The notes under the pieces were generated by a model. The model worked only from the letters and a program-made list of their open reading frames with translations, was not told where the DNA came from and searched no databases. A program made the position numbers and the translations under genes. From NCBI RefSeq assembly GCF_016429015.1, contig NZ_JAELTU010000067.1:1-36565 (forward strand): a stretch of DNA of 36,565 bases, read 5' to 3'. This document shows positions 23,769 to 32,217 of the stretch, in pieces. This DNA is from Rhizobium sp. ASV20 (GTDB lineage: Bacteria; Pseudomonadota; Alphaproteobacteria; Rhizobiales; Rhizobiaceae). Each line of letters starts with the position of its first letter. Position 1 is the stretch's first letter.

Positions 23769-24699
23769 AGCGGATCTCCTGAAAGCTGGACCTATCCGCA
23801 TCGCCGTGGCGAGCCGCCAAACGCCTCGCGAGAAACTCGACGACGGCGCGCACGCCCGGCAATTGGCCGCGGCGGTGGGTGGTCAGGATCGTGGTGGTGA
23901 CGCTGCCCGCCGTCCAGCCCTGCAGGACCCGAACGATCTGGCCGCTCTCCAGTGCCGCTTTGCATGCCGCTTCCGGTAGGCAGGTGATGCCCAGGCCCGA
24001 CACGGCCGCTCGCAGCAAGACAAGCGTCTCGTCGGCGACGAAGCGGCAGCAAGGGGAAACGGTGAGCGAATCCCCCTCCGCATTCTGAAGCTGCCATGTC
24101 TTTGCTGTTTGGGAAGTCAGCAGGCCGTCATGGTGCTGCAGCGCCAGCGGATCGACCGGTGAACCGTTCCTTTCGAGATAGGCGGGAGCGGCCACCAGAA
24201 TCAAATCGTCGACCGAAACCTGCCTTTGAACCAGTTCGGAATCCGGCAGCGGCGAGAAGTGGCTGCGCACGGCGATATCGAAGCCTTCCTGCACCAGATC
24301 GACGAACCGATCTGTGGCATGGATCTGCAGCGTCAGCTTGGGATAGGCGACGGCGAGTGATGGAAGGTGATCCGCGAGCACGAATTGGGCTGATGGCACG
24401 GAGGCGGTGATACGAACGATGCCGCTCGGTTCGACGTGACGTCGCCGCACGGCGTTTTCGGCCGCTTCCGCTTCGATCAGCGCGGCTGTCGCGTGCTCAT
24501 AGAAGTCTCGTCCTGAATCGGTCAGCATGAAGCTGCGCGAGGTGCGATGAAGCAATCGTGTGTCGAGATCCGCTTCCAGAGCGGCAATGCGTTTGCTGAT
24601 CGTCGATTTCGGCATACCCAGCCTGCGTGCGGCGGCAGCGAAGCCGCCATTGTCGACCGCCTGGACGAAGATCCGCAGATCATTGAGATTCAATGCCAT
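23767..24699 (-). CDS. LysR family transcriptional regulator (GST-linked)
   Basis: 310-aa LysR regulator. The N-terminal winged helix (LNDLRIFVQAVDNGGFAAAA, then RLGMPKSTISKRIAALEADL) is followed by a periplasmic-binding-like effector domain from about residue 90 (GIVRITASVP). The closest type is the AaeR/DsdC-like group often annotated as LysR next to oxidoreductases. It is divergent from the glutathione S-transferase with 116 bp between starts, so it probably regulates that gene and itself. The inducer is unknown. Confidence 0.92.
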   Translation of the reverse strand: MALNLNDLRIFVQAVDNGGFAAAARRLGMPKSTISKRIAALEADLDTRLLHRTSRSFMLTDSGRDFYEHATAALIEAEAAENAVRRRHVEPSGIVRITASVPSAQFVLADHLPSLAVAYPKLTLQIHATDRFVDLVQEGFDIAVRSHFSPLPDSELVQRQVSVDDLILVAAPAYLERNGSPVDPLALQHHDGLLTSQTAKTWQLQNAEGDSLTVSPCCRFVADETLVLLRAAVSGLGITCLPEAACKAALESGQIVRVLQGWTAGSVTTTILTTHRRGQLPGVRAVVEFLARRLAARHGDADRSSFQEIR

Positions 24700-24736
24700 C
24701 GCGCAATGTCCACATTTGGAGACTTTTAGTTCGAAG

Positions 24737-24756
24737 TTAACGGTCTACCGGGTTAA
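24737..24756. promoter_or_regulatory. Candidate LysR operator between LysR and GST genes
   Basis: TTAAC and GTTAA arms enclose GGT and ACC half-sites with a one-base asymmetry, midway between the divergent starts. Related GTCCACA words flank it (24708 and 24759 regions). Assignment to this LysR is an inference. Confidence 0.4.
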
Positions 24757-24815
24757 AGTCCACAAATCCATATTGCTCGCATCGAGGTTTCGCCTCGTTA
24801 CATCAGGAGAACAAT

Positions 24816-25526
24816 ATGGAACCGGTACTCTTCTACGGCGTCCCCTCGGGATGCTCCTTCGGATCGATCGTCGCACTCGAATGGCTGGGAAAGCCCTACA
24901 GGCTGTCTCGCATGGAGATGATCAAGGAGGATTTCATGAGCGGCGGCTATCGCTTCATCAATCCAGTCGGCGAGACGCCCGCCCTGATCACGGGCAGCGG
25001 CGCCGTGCTGACGGAAAGCATCGCCATTCTCAACCATCTTGCCGCTGGGAGCACCGATACGGGCTTGGCGTTTGCGCAGGGCACCGAGGAGTTCGATAGG
25101 CTCAACCGGATACTCGCTTTCCTCAATACCAGCTTCTTCAGTTCGTTCGCTCCCCTTTGGTATGTGTATGAGCATGGCGGAGACGAGGCGGCAAAGGCGG
25201 CACTGCGGGATTATGGAGGCTTCAAGGTGCGCAAGGCGCATGCCGACCTCGACAGAATGCTGGGCGACAAGCAGTGGCTGCTGGGAGACCGAAAGACGCT
25301 GGCTGACGCTTATTTCTTCGGCATCGCCCGCTGGACCGATTACCACGATGTGGTTGAGCGGGCCGACTATCCCAATATCGAGCGGCTATACCGGCAGCTT
25401 GAGGAGGATCCGGCTGTCAAATTCGCCCACGCGATCGAGGATGAGAAGCCGGCGCAGTCGGCCGGCGGCTATCTCGGTAACATCAGCGTCGACGATGCGT
25501 TGAAGCGCGTCCGGCCGAACGGCTGA
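24816..25526 (+). CDS. Glutathione S-transferase family protein
   Basis: 236-aa GST-like protein. The thioredoxin-like N-terminal domain contains LFYGVPSGCSFGSIVALEW, cis-Pro in INPVGETPALIT, and a TESIAIL glutathione-binding segment. The all-helical domain follows, with WLLGDRKTLADAYFFGIARW, the N-capping box region. It likely conjugates or reduces electrophiles with glutathione. AGGAG at 24805-24809 supports the ATG. It is controlled presumably by the divergent LysR gene. Confidence 0.9.
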   Translation: MEPVLFYGVPSGCSFGSIVALEWLGKPYRLSRMEMIKEDFMSGGYRFINPVGETPALITGSGAVLTESIAILNHLAAGSTDTGLAFAQGTEEFDRLNRILAFLNTSFFSSFAPLWYVYEHGGDEAAKAALRDYGGFKVRKAHADLDRMLGDKQWLLGDRKTLADAYFFGIARWTDYHDVVERADYPNIERLYRQLEEDPAVKFAHAIEDEKPAQSAGGYLGNISVDDALKRVRPNG

Positions 25527-25531
25527 TTTTC

Positions 25532-25563
25532 GAAGAGCCTGAAGCATCAGCTTCAGGCTCTTC
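25532..25563. terminator. 14-bp perfect hairpin between convergent GST and MFS genes
   Basis: GAAGAGCCTGAAGC, loop ATCA, and the exact complement. It ends both convergent transcripts by position. Neither side has a real T run (CTCTCAAG on the plus side), so efficiency is uncertain. Confidence 0.6.
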
Positions 25564-25566
25564 CTC

Positions 25567-27024
25567 TCAAGATGCTTTTTCAAGAAGACTGGAGCGCCGG
25601 GTAAAGGCAAGGCTTGTCAATGCGATGCAGAGCGTCGTTGCGATCAGCACAGCGGCGGCGATGAATGTCACTTGCATTCCGGCGGCAACGGCCTCCGCAT
25701 GCGCAGCCGTGATGTCGGCAGCTCCCGAGGCCAATGTGAAGATTGCCCCCATGACGGATGCGCCCGTGACAAGCCCGAGGTTGCGCGACAGGCTCAACAT
25801 CCCGGAAATCACGCCACGTTGCTCAGAGCTTATATCCTTCATGATCGTGGTGTTGTTGGAGGCCTGAAAGAGCGCGTAATTCGCGGTGACGATAACGAGT
25901 GGGCCGATATAGCCGGCAGCTCCAAATCTGCCTTGCAACGCCGCTATCAGGGTTAGACCGACAATCATGCCAACAAGGCCTGTCACGGTCATGCGGTGAG
26001 CGCCGAAGCGATCGACGATACGGCCGGCCGGTACGCCCGTCAGGGCCGACACCAACGGGCCGGCAGACATGATGGCGCCGACGTGGGCCGCATCGAAGCC
26101 GAGGCCTCGCGAGAGATAGAAAGGTCCGACCACCAGCGTCGCCATGATGACCGTGGAGACGAGCGTGCTCATGGCAAGGCCCGTGCTTAACGACGAATTT
26201 CTGAACATGGAAAGCTGCAGCAGCGGCGACTTCACTTTCGTCTCGGTGAATGCAAAGAGGGAAGCGCCGAGGGCTGCGGCCAGAAGCAGGCCGATATTCG
26301 CAGCACCGAAGCTTCCATGCCCCGTCGTCATTGCGAGCGCATAGGCGGCCAATGTCAGGGCCAGCAGCATGGTGCCGATCGTGTCCAGGCGCCCTCGAGC
26401 CGTTTTGCGGTCCGGCCGATCAATGGGCAGGAATCGGGCGGCCATCAGGAAATTGGCGATTCCGAGCGGTATGTTGACCAGGAAAATGGTTTCCCAGCCG
26501 AGACTGGCAATGAGGATGCCGCCGAGTGACGGGCCGAGCGTGGTTCCAATCGCGGACATGGTTCCGAGCAGCCCCATGGCGCTGCCGGTTCTTTCCTTTG
26601 GCACCGTTTCTCCGACCATTGCCACCGTCAGCGCCATCATCATCGCAGCACCGATACCCTGGAATGCTCTGGCGGCGAGCAGGAGCCAAAGCGACGGCGC
26701 AATGCCGCAAAAGAGCGAGGCGAGGGTGAAGAGAGCGATTCCGCTCAACAGCAGGCGGCGCCGGCCGAATATATCTCCAAGCCTTCCGACGCTGACGATC
26801 AGCGTGGTGATGGCAAGCAGATAGGCAAGCACGATCCATTGCACCTGCTGGAAGGAGGCCCCGAATGCCTGGGAAAGCGTCGGCAGGCCGACATTGGCGA
26901 TGCTGGTATCGAGCGAGGGCATCAGCATGGAAAGCGAGAGGCTGGCGAGTGCCCAGCGAACGGAGGGTGCGGCGTTGATCCGCCTGGCGTCGGGCTGGTC
27001 TGCTATTTTGACGGCTGGCCTCAA
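25567..27024 (-). CDS. MFS transporter, DHA2-like drug exporter
   Basis: 485-aa major facilitator with about 14 helices. Motif A is GRLGDIFGRRRLLL, motif C-like GTTLGPSLGGIL follows in helix 5, and D39 in MPSLDTSIANVGLPTL is the DHA2/EmrB-type motif D1. The family exports drugs and toxic organics by proton antiport. It is divergent from a LysR gene with 137 bp between starts, and converges on the GST. It may expel compounds processed by the neighbouring enzyme. Confidence 0.93.
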   Translation of the reverse strand: MRPAVKIADQPDARRINAAPSVRWALASLSLSMLMPSLDTSIANVGLPTLSQAFGASFQQVQWIVLAYLLAITTLIVSVGRLGDIFGRRRLLLSGIALFTLASLFCGIAPSLWLLLAARAFQGIGAAMMMALTVAMVGETVPKERTGSAMGLLGTMSAIGTTLGPSLGGILIASLGWETIFLVNIPLGIANFLMAARFLPIDRPDRKTARGRLDTIGTMLLALTLAAYALAMTTGHGSFGAANIGLLLAAALGASLFAFTETKVKSPLLQLSMFRNSSLSTGLAMSTLVSTVIMATLVVGPFYLSRGLGFDAAHVGAIMSAGPLVSALTGVPAGRIVDRFGAHRMTVTGLVGMIVGLTLIAALQGRFGAAGYIGPLVIVTANYALFQASNNTTIMKDISSEQRGVISGMLSLSRNLGLVTGASVMGAIFTLASGAADITAAHAEAVAAGMQVTFIAAAVLIATTLCIALTSLAFTRRSSLLEKAS

Positions 27025-27103
27025 GATGAACTCCTATTTTTGCAAGGTCTAAAGATCTCGCAAAAGGTAGCTTCGCGGATAACATGGCGGAACGCGCAGC
27101 ATT

Positions 27104-27120
27104 TGCACTTCATTCGTGCG
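27104..27120. promoter_or_regulatory. GCAC-N7-GTGC dyad between MFS and LysR genes
   Basis: TGCAC-TTCATTC-GTGCG lies 42-58 bp before the LysR start. Interpreted as the operator of that LysR; it also resembles an NtrC site but no sigma-54 promoter accompanies it. Confidence 0.4.
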
Positions 27121-27161
27121 TTTAACGCTATGTATGGGCAGAACCGTGCTATGATCGCGCC

Positions 27162-28088
27162 ATGTCGACGCCCGATCTCAATCTGCTTATCACCCTTAAT
27201 GTCCTGCTCGCGGAAGGTAGCGTCGCGCGCGCGGCCCGACGATTGCGGCTCAGCCCGTCGGCGATGAGCCGGGCTCTGGCCCGCCTGCGCGAGACGACGG
27301 GCGATCCGTTGCTGGTGAGAGCAGGGCGTGGGCTTGTGCCAACGCCTCGGGCCCTGGAACTGCGGGAGCGTGTTAGTTTGCTCGTGCAGGAAGCGGAAGC
27401 GGCCTTGCGGCCTGCCGAGACCCTTGATTTCAGGCAGCTTGCCCGGATCTTTACCTTGCGCATCCGCGAAGGTTTCGTGGAGAATTTCGGTGCCGAACTG
27501 ATTGCACGCATCGCAGAACAGGCACCCGGTGTTCGGCTTTACTTCACGCAGAAGCTGGACAAGGACAGTACTCCATTGCGCGACGGCACCATCGATTTCG
27601 AGACGGGTGTTGTGGGAGACGATACCGGCCCGGAGCTCAGAACGCAGGCGTTATTTCATGATCGCTTCATCGGCGTGGTTCGACGCGGGCATGCGTTGTG
27701 TGAGGGCACTGTGACACCGGAGCTTTATGCCGCCGGTCAGCATATCCTGGTCTCGCGACGCGGCTTGCAAAAAGGACAGATCGACGACGCGCTGAAGGAG
27801 CTGGGTCTGGAGCGGCAGATCGCAACGATCGTTGGCAGCTTTTCGGCGGCGTTGGCCTTGGCGCGCGCCTCGGAGCTGATCGTCAGCGTGCCGGAGCGCT
27901 ACACGGGCAACCTGCGGGCGGACATGCATAGTTTCGCGCTGCCAGTGCCGACATCGAATGTGACGATCTCGCTGCTCTGGCATCCGCGGATGGATGCGGA
28001 TCCAGCGCACCGCTGGCTGCGCGGCTGCATCCGCGATGTCTGCACAGAGCGGCGCGCAGCTACGTCAGCGAGATTCGAAATCGGCTAA
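27162..28088 (+). CDS. LysR family transcriptional regulator (MFS-linked)
   Basis: 308-aa LysR regulator with the winged helix near the N terminus (LNLLITLNVLLAEGSVARAA, then RRLRLSPSAMSRALARLRE). The effector domain starts near residue 90 (FTLRIREGFVENFGAELI). It is divergent from the MFS exporter and probably regulates it. Its last 24 bp run antisense to the 3' end of the MarR gene, so the two converge and overlap. Confidence 0.92.
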   Translation: MSTPDLNLLITLNVLLAEGSVARAARRLRLSPSAMSRALARLRETTGDPLLVRAGRGLVPTPRALELRERVSLLVQEAEAALRPAETLDFRQLARIFTLRIREGFVENFGAELIARIAEQAPGVRLYFTQKLDKDSTPLRDGTIDFETGVVGDDTGPELRTQALFHDRFIGVVRRGHALCEGTVTPELYAAGQHILVSRRGLQKGQIDDALKELGLERQIATIVGSFSAALALARASELIVSVPERYTGNLRADMHSFALPVPTSNVTISLLWHPRMDADPAHRWLRGCIRDVCTERRAATSARFEIG

Positions 28089-28553
28089 ATAATTGCGCAG
28101 CAGGCCGTCCAGCGCGATCCTTTCCTCGTCCGAAAGCGTGGAAACCAGCCGCGCCTGCGTTTCGACATGGGCGGTTACCGCCGCGTCGATGAGTTCGAAG
28201 CCCTTCGGCGTCAGCGACACAAGGAAACTGCGGCCGTCGTTCGGGTTCTGACTGCGAGCGACAAGGCCGGCTTTTTCCAGCTGATCGATGCGATTCGTCA
28301 TCGTGCCCGATGTCACCATCATCGTTTCCATCAGGTCGCTCGGGGAGAGGGTATAGGGTTCGCCCGAGCGGCGCAGGGTCGCCAGCATGTCGAAGTTTGC
28401 CGAATTCAGGTCGAAGGCTGCGAAGGTCTTCTCCATCTCGCGGGAGAGATGGAGCGTTAGATTGCGCATGCGTCCGAATAGGCCCATCGCCGTGGTGTCG
28501 AGGTCAGGCCGCTCGCGGCGCCATTGAGCAAGAATGTTGTCGATACGATCCAT
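28065..28553 (-). CDS. MarR family transcriptional regulator
   Basis: 162-aa winged-helix regulator. NSANFDMLATLRRSG, the recognition helix region TMMVTSGTMTNRIDQLEKAGLV, and the wing SQNPNDGRSFLVSLTPKG are standard MarR features. It is divergent from the EamA exporter, with two palindromes in the 82-bp spacer, which suggests it represses that exporter and itself until a small phenolic or similar ligand binds. Confidence 0.93.
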   Translation of the reverse strand: MDRIDNILAQWRRERPDLDTTAMGLFGRMRNLTLHLSREMEKTFAAFDLNSANFDMLATLRRSGEPYTLSPSDLMETMMVTSGTMTNRIDQLEKAGLVARSQNPNDGRSFLVSLTPKGFELIDAAVTAHVETQARLVSTLSDEERIALDGLLRNYLADFESR

Positions 28554-28576
28554 GGCGGGACATCGCCATGGATTTA

Positions 28577-28590
28577 TCTTGACGTCAAGA
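28577..28590. promoter_or_regulatory. MarR operator site 1
   Basis: TCTTGACGTCAAGA, a perfect 14-bp palindrome, 24-37 bp before the MarR start. It shares the TCTTGA half-site with site 2. Confidence 0.75.
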
Positions 28591-28599
28591 CATTTCGGG

Positions 28600-28619
28600 T
28601 TATCTTGAGGTCAAGATAA
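28600..28619. promoter_or_regulatory. MarR operator site 2
   Basis: TTATCTTGA-GG-TCAAGATAA has perfect 9-bp arms. Its centre is 26 bp from that of site 1, and it ends 16 bp before the EamA start. Confidence 0.78.
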
Positions 28620-28635
28620 ATTTGAGGCCGAGCCC

Positions 28636-29535
28636 ATGAACCGCAATGTCGATCTGCTACTAACAGCAATTGCCCCGGCAATCTGGGGCAGCACCTATAT
28701 CGTGACGACGCAGCTACTGCCTGCCGGCTATCCGCTGACGGTCGCCATGCTGCGTGCCTTGCCTGCCGGTCTGCTGTTGCTTCTCATCGTACGGCGCTTG
28801 CCGCACGGGATGTGGTGGCTGAAGTCGCTCGTGCTCGGGGCGCTGAATTTCTCCATTTTCTGGTGGCTGCTGTTCATCTCGGCCTATCGGCTACCGGGAG
28901 GCGTTGCGGCGACGGTCGGTTCAGTCCAGCCGCTGATCGTCATCCTGCTGGCGCGATTGCTGCTGGGCTCGCCGATCCGCAGTCTGTCGATTGTCGCCGC
29001 TATTGCTGGCATTGCTGGTGTTGCGCTGCTGATACTGACGCCGAATGCGACGCTCGATCCGATCGGCATCGTTGCCGGTATTGCCGGTGCCTTTTCGATG
29101 GCTGGCGGAACCGTTCTTAGCCGCCGCTGGCGGCCTGATGTCTCGCCGCTGACCTTTACCGCCTGGCAGTTGACCGCAGGCGGCCTCTTGTTGCTGCCGG
29201 TCGCGCTGTTGCTCGAGCCGCCCTTGCCGCATCTTACCGGCGCAAACATTCTTGGCTTTGCCTATCTCGGGCTGATCGGCGCGGCGCTGACCTATATTCT
29301 CTGGTTCCGCGGCCTATCGAGGCTGGAACCATCCGTAGTCTCGCCACTCGGCTTTCTGAGCCCGACCACGGCCGTGATCCTAGGCTGGGCGGTACTTGGC
29401 CAGCAGCTGAGCCCAATGCAGATCTTCGGTATCGTCGTGGTGCTCGGCAGCGTCTGGCTCAGTCAGAAAGCGCAGCAGGTTCCCGGGCCGGTGCATGCCA
29501 ATCCCGGAAACCAGCCCGTGGTATCGAAGCGATAG
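28636..29535 (+). CDS. EamA/DMT family transporter
   Basis: 299-aa drug/metabolite transporter with ten predicted helices in two EamA repeats. Typical parts are APAIWGSTYIVTTQLLP at the start, GVAATVGSVQPLIVILLARLLLG in the first repeat and SRLEPSVVSPLGFLSPTTAVILGW in the second. It probably exports an amino acid, metabolite or drug. Expression is likely repressed by the divergent MarR. Confidence 0.92.
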   Translation: MNRNVDLLLTAIAPAIWGSTYIVTTQLLPAGYPLTVAMLRALPAGLLLLLIVRRLPHGMWWLKSLVLGALNFSIFWWLLFISAYRLPGGVAATVGSVQPLIVILLARLLLGSPIRSLSIVAAIAGIAGVALLILTPNATLDPIGIVAGIAGAFSMAGGTVLSRRWRPDVSPLTFTAWQLTAGGLLLLPVALLLEPPLPHLTGANILGFAYLGLIGAALTYILWFRGLSRLEPSVVSPLGFLSPTTAVILGWAVLGQQLSPMQIFGIVVVLGSVWLSQKAQQVPGPVHANPGNQPVVSKR

Positions 29536-29557
29536 CGCATCATTCCGCATCAACAAA

Positions 29558-29583
29558 AAAGGGCGGCCATTGGGCCGCCCTTT
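29558..29583. terminator. Bidirectional terminator between EamA gene and leuC
   Basis: AAAGGGCGGCC, loop ATTG, GGCCGCCCTTT: an 11-bp stem. Further A residues on the left give a T tail for leuC on the minus strand. Confidence 0.9.
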
Positions 29584-29605
29584 GAGATTCATGCCTTTGA
29601 GAGGA

Positions 29606-31015
29606 TCAGTTCCACTCGCGGATATCGACGAAATGGCCGGCAATCGCAGCCGCCGCGGCCATGGCCGGCGAGACCAGATGCGTACGACCCTTGAAGCCCT
29701 GGCGGCCTTCGAAGTTGCGGTTCGAGGTAGAAGCGCAACGTTCGCCCGGCTTCAGGCGGTCGTCGTTCATGGCGAGGCACATGGAACAGCCAGGCTCGCG
29801 CCAGTCGAAACCGGCAGCCTTGAAGATCTTGTCGAGACCTTCGGCTTCCGCCTGTTCCTTCACGAGGCCGGAGCCCGGCACGATCATGGCATCAACCGTG
29901 GAAGCCACCGTCTTGCCCTCGACGACCTTGGCGACGGCGCGCAGGTCTTCGATGCGGCCGTTGGTGCAGGAACCGATGAAGACGCGATCGATGCTGATCT
30001 CGGTCATCGGCGTGCCCGGCTTCAGGCCCATATAGTCAAGCGCGCGCCACTTGGAGGTACGCTTGGTCTCGTCCTGGATTTCGTCGGGATTGGGAACGAT
30101 GCCCTGGATGGAAATGACGTCTTCCGGCGAGGAGCCCCAGGAAACGATCGGCGGCAGGCTTGCAGCATCGAGCTTGACGACGCGATCGTAATGCGCGCCT
30201 TCGTCCGACTGCAGGGTCTTCCAGTAGGCGATCGCCTGCTCCAGCGCTTCGCCCTTCGGCGCGCGGGGCTTGCCCTTGATGTATTCGAAGGTGATCTCAT
30301 CCGGTGCGATGAGGCCGGCGCGGGCGCCGCCTTCGATCGACATGTTGCAGATGGTCATGCGGCCTTCCATCGACAGCGAGCGAATGGCTTCGCCGGCATA
30401 TTCGATGACGTAGCCGGTGCCGCCGGCGGTGCCGATTTCACCGATGATGGCCAGGATGATGTCCTTGGCGGTGACGCCCGGCGGCAACTGGCCGTCGACC
30501 TGCACCAGCATGTTCTTCGCCTTCTTCTGGATCAGCGTCTGCGTGGCGAGCACATGCTCGACCTCGGAGGTGCCGATGCCGTGCGCCAACGAGCCGAAGG
30601 CGCCATGCGTCGAAGTGTGGCTGTCACCGCAGACGATGGTCATGCCGGGCAGGGTGAAGCCCTGCTCAGGCCCGATGATGTGGACGATGCCTTGGCGCTT
30701 GTCGTTCTCGGAGTAGTACTCCACGCCGAATTCGGCGGCGTTCTTGGCAAGCTGTTCGACCTGGATGCGGCTTTCCTCGTTCTTGATGCCGAGGTGGCGA
30801 TCGGCCGAGGTCGGGACGTTATGGTCGACGACAGCCAGAGTCTTCTGGGGAGCGTGAACCTTTCGACCGGTCATGCGCAGGCCTTCGAATGCCTGCGGCG
30901 ACGTCACTTCGTGAACGAGGTGGCGGTCGATATAGAGAAGACAGGTGCCGTCGTCTTGCGCGTCGACCAGATGGTCATCCCAGATTTTATCGTAAAGTGT
31001 GCGTGGAGCGCTCAT
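29606..31015 (-). CDS. leuC: 3-isopropylmalate dehydratase large subunit
   Basis: 469-aa aconitase-family enzyme that isomerises 2- to 3-isopropylmalate in leucine synthesis, acting with LeuD (not in this window). The 4Fe-4S ligands are C350 (GSCTNGR), C410 and C413 (GCSMC). Also typical are TLYDKIWDDH at the start, GDSHTSTHGAFG and the C-terminal SNRNFEGRQG. The length equals that of other bacterial LeuC. The leader has only a weak ribosome site. A possible 44-aa ORF lies 69 bp upstream. Confidence 0.97.
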   Translation of the reverse strand: MSAPRTLYDKIWDDHLVDAQDDGTCLLYIDRHLVHEVTSPQAFEGLRMTGRKVHAPQKTLAVVDHNVPTSADRHLGIKNEESRIQVEQLAKNAAEFGVEYYSENDKRQGIVHIIGPEQGFTLPGMTIVCGDSHTSTHGAFGSLAHGIGTSEVEHVLATQTLIQKKAKNMLVQVDGQLPPGVTAKDIILAIIGEIGTAGGTGYVIEYAGEAIRSLSMEGRMTICNMSIEGGARAGLIAPDEITFEYIKGKPRAPKGEALEQAIAYWKTLQSDEGAHYDRVVKLDAASLPPIVSWGSSPEDVISIQGIVPNPDEIQDETKRTSKWRALDYMGLKPGTPMTEISIDRVFIGSCTNGRIEDLRAVAKVVEGKTVASTVDAMIVPGSGLVKEQAEAEGLDKIFKAAGFDWREPGCSMCLAMNDDRLKPGERCASTSNRNFEGRQGFKGRTHLVSPAMAAAAAIAGHFVDIREWN

Positions 31016-31084
31016 GGCTAAAGATCCATATTGGCATTGTCGAAGGTGGGGGTGACGGATCAGGACCGCCGGCCTCGGGTGTGA

Positions 31085-31219
31085 TCAGCGAAGTCGGCTG
31101 TTGAGCGCGCCCGAAATCATCGCAAAGAACCGTGCCGGCAGGCGCTTGTGGTCCTGCAGCACGAAAGCCGTGACGTATTGTCCGTCTTTGCTCATGATCT
31201 TACTCATGACCAAGCTCAT
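31085..31219 (-). CDS. Candidate 44-aa small protein
   Basis: A short frame upstream of leuC: it begins MSLVMSKIMSKDGQYVTAF and ends with SGALNSRLR, with in-frame ATGs at 31219, 31207 and 31195. Codon use is like that of the neighbours. No known family is recognised, and the ribosome site is weak (GAAGG 14 bases before the first ATG). Alternatively the spacer is non-coding leader. Confidence 0.4.
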   Translation of the reverse strand: MSLVMSKIMSKDGQYVTAFVLQDHKRLPARFFAMISGALNSRLR

Positions 31220-31304
31220 ATCAATTTTCAAAACCTTCGGCAATGGCGACTATGGGCGTGTCGGTACGGTCGGCATTTAGCCGCACCGATCACGCTTGTC
31301 TCGA

Positions 31305-32183
31305 TTAAACCTGCGCGCCTGGCGGCTGACCCGCCGCCATGCGGGGGAAGGCGGAGCGGTCGCTGCCGGAGCGTCGGCGCATCCAGGCTTCGAGCTGCCG
31401 CAGCAACAGCGACAGGCCGATTGTCAGCAGCAGGTAGATGAAAGCGAGGATCGACAACGTTTCAAAATAGCGGAAATTGGCTGAGTAGTAGAGCTTGGCG
31501 AGCTGGCTGATATCGGCGACCCCAAGCACGGAGACCAGCGAGCTGTCCTTGACCATGGCGATGAAGTCGTTGGAGAGCGGCGGCAGGATGACGCGGATCG
31601 CCTGCGGAAAGACGACGAGACGAAAGCGCTGGAAGCGACTGAGGCCCAGCGCCTTTGCCGCTTCGATCTGGCCCTGGTCGACCGCCTGAATGCCGGCGCG
31701 GAATATTTCGGCGATGAAGGAGGAATAGCCGATCGTCAGCGCAATGATGGTGCGCCAGACGAACGGCACGTCGCGGGTGACGAGCGGGCCTGCCCAACCG
31801 GCTGATATCAGCGGTGAGATGGTGAAATTGTAGAGGGCGACGAAGGCCGGCGTGCCGACGAAGGCGACATAGGAGAGCAGCACGAGCATGGGGATGCCGC
31901 GCACGATCTCGATGTAGAAACGTGTTACCTGCCGTAGCACGAGAAAATCGGACAACCCGAGCAGGGCAAGCCCGAGGCCAAGCAGCATGGCAAGCGTAAA
32001 GGCCACCAGCGTCACGAAGATCGTGACGCCGATGCCGTTCAGCAGCAGTGAAAATATCTGGGCGTAAAGGCCGTTCGCCGCGATCGCGAGCGAGGCAACA
32101 ACGCCGAGAATGGCAAGGGCGACCAACCACCAGGGGAAGTCATCCTTGCCGCGGTGCCCGCCCGGGCCTGCCAAAGGCGCCAT
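31305..32183 (-). CDS. Polar amino-acid ABC transporter permease
   Basis: 292-aa inner membrane permease of the HisMQ/GlnP type. About five helices surround the EAA loop EAAKALGLSRFQRFRLVVFPQA, which docks the ATPase, and the upstream VRGIPMLVLLSYVAF segment is typical. It is 34 bp downstream of the binding-protein gene in the same operon. The C-terminal tail is Arg-rich and Pro-rich. No second permease or ATPase is present. Confidence 0.93.
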   Translation of the reverse strand: MAPLAGPGGHRGKDDFPWWLVALAILGVVASLAIAANGLYAQIFSLLLNGIGVTIFVTLVAFTLAMLLGLGLALLGLSDFLVLRQVTRFYIEIVRGIPMLVLLSYVAFVGTPAFVALYNFTISPLISAGWAGPLVTRDVPFVWRTIIALTIGYSSFIAEIFRAGIQAVDQGQIEAAKALGLSRFQRFRLVVFPQAIRVILPPLSNDFIAMVKDSSLVSVLGVADISQLAKLYYSANFRYFETLSILAFIYLLLTIGLSLLLRQLEAWMRRRSGSDRSAFPRMAAGQPPGAQV

Positions 32184-32217
32184 CAGAGCGGGCTTCCAGT
32201 ATGTCGATCTGCCAATT

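Noticed and set aside
27104..27120. NtrC-regulated promoter for the LysR gene
   Set aside because: No TGGCAC-N5-TTGC element is visible downstream of it, so a LysR operator is the simpler reading.
29495..31021. A 508-codon frame antisense to all of leuC
   Set aside because: leuC is complete with its Fe-S ligands; the antisense frame is a codon-bias effect.
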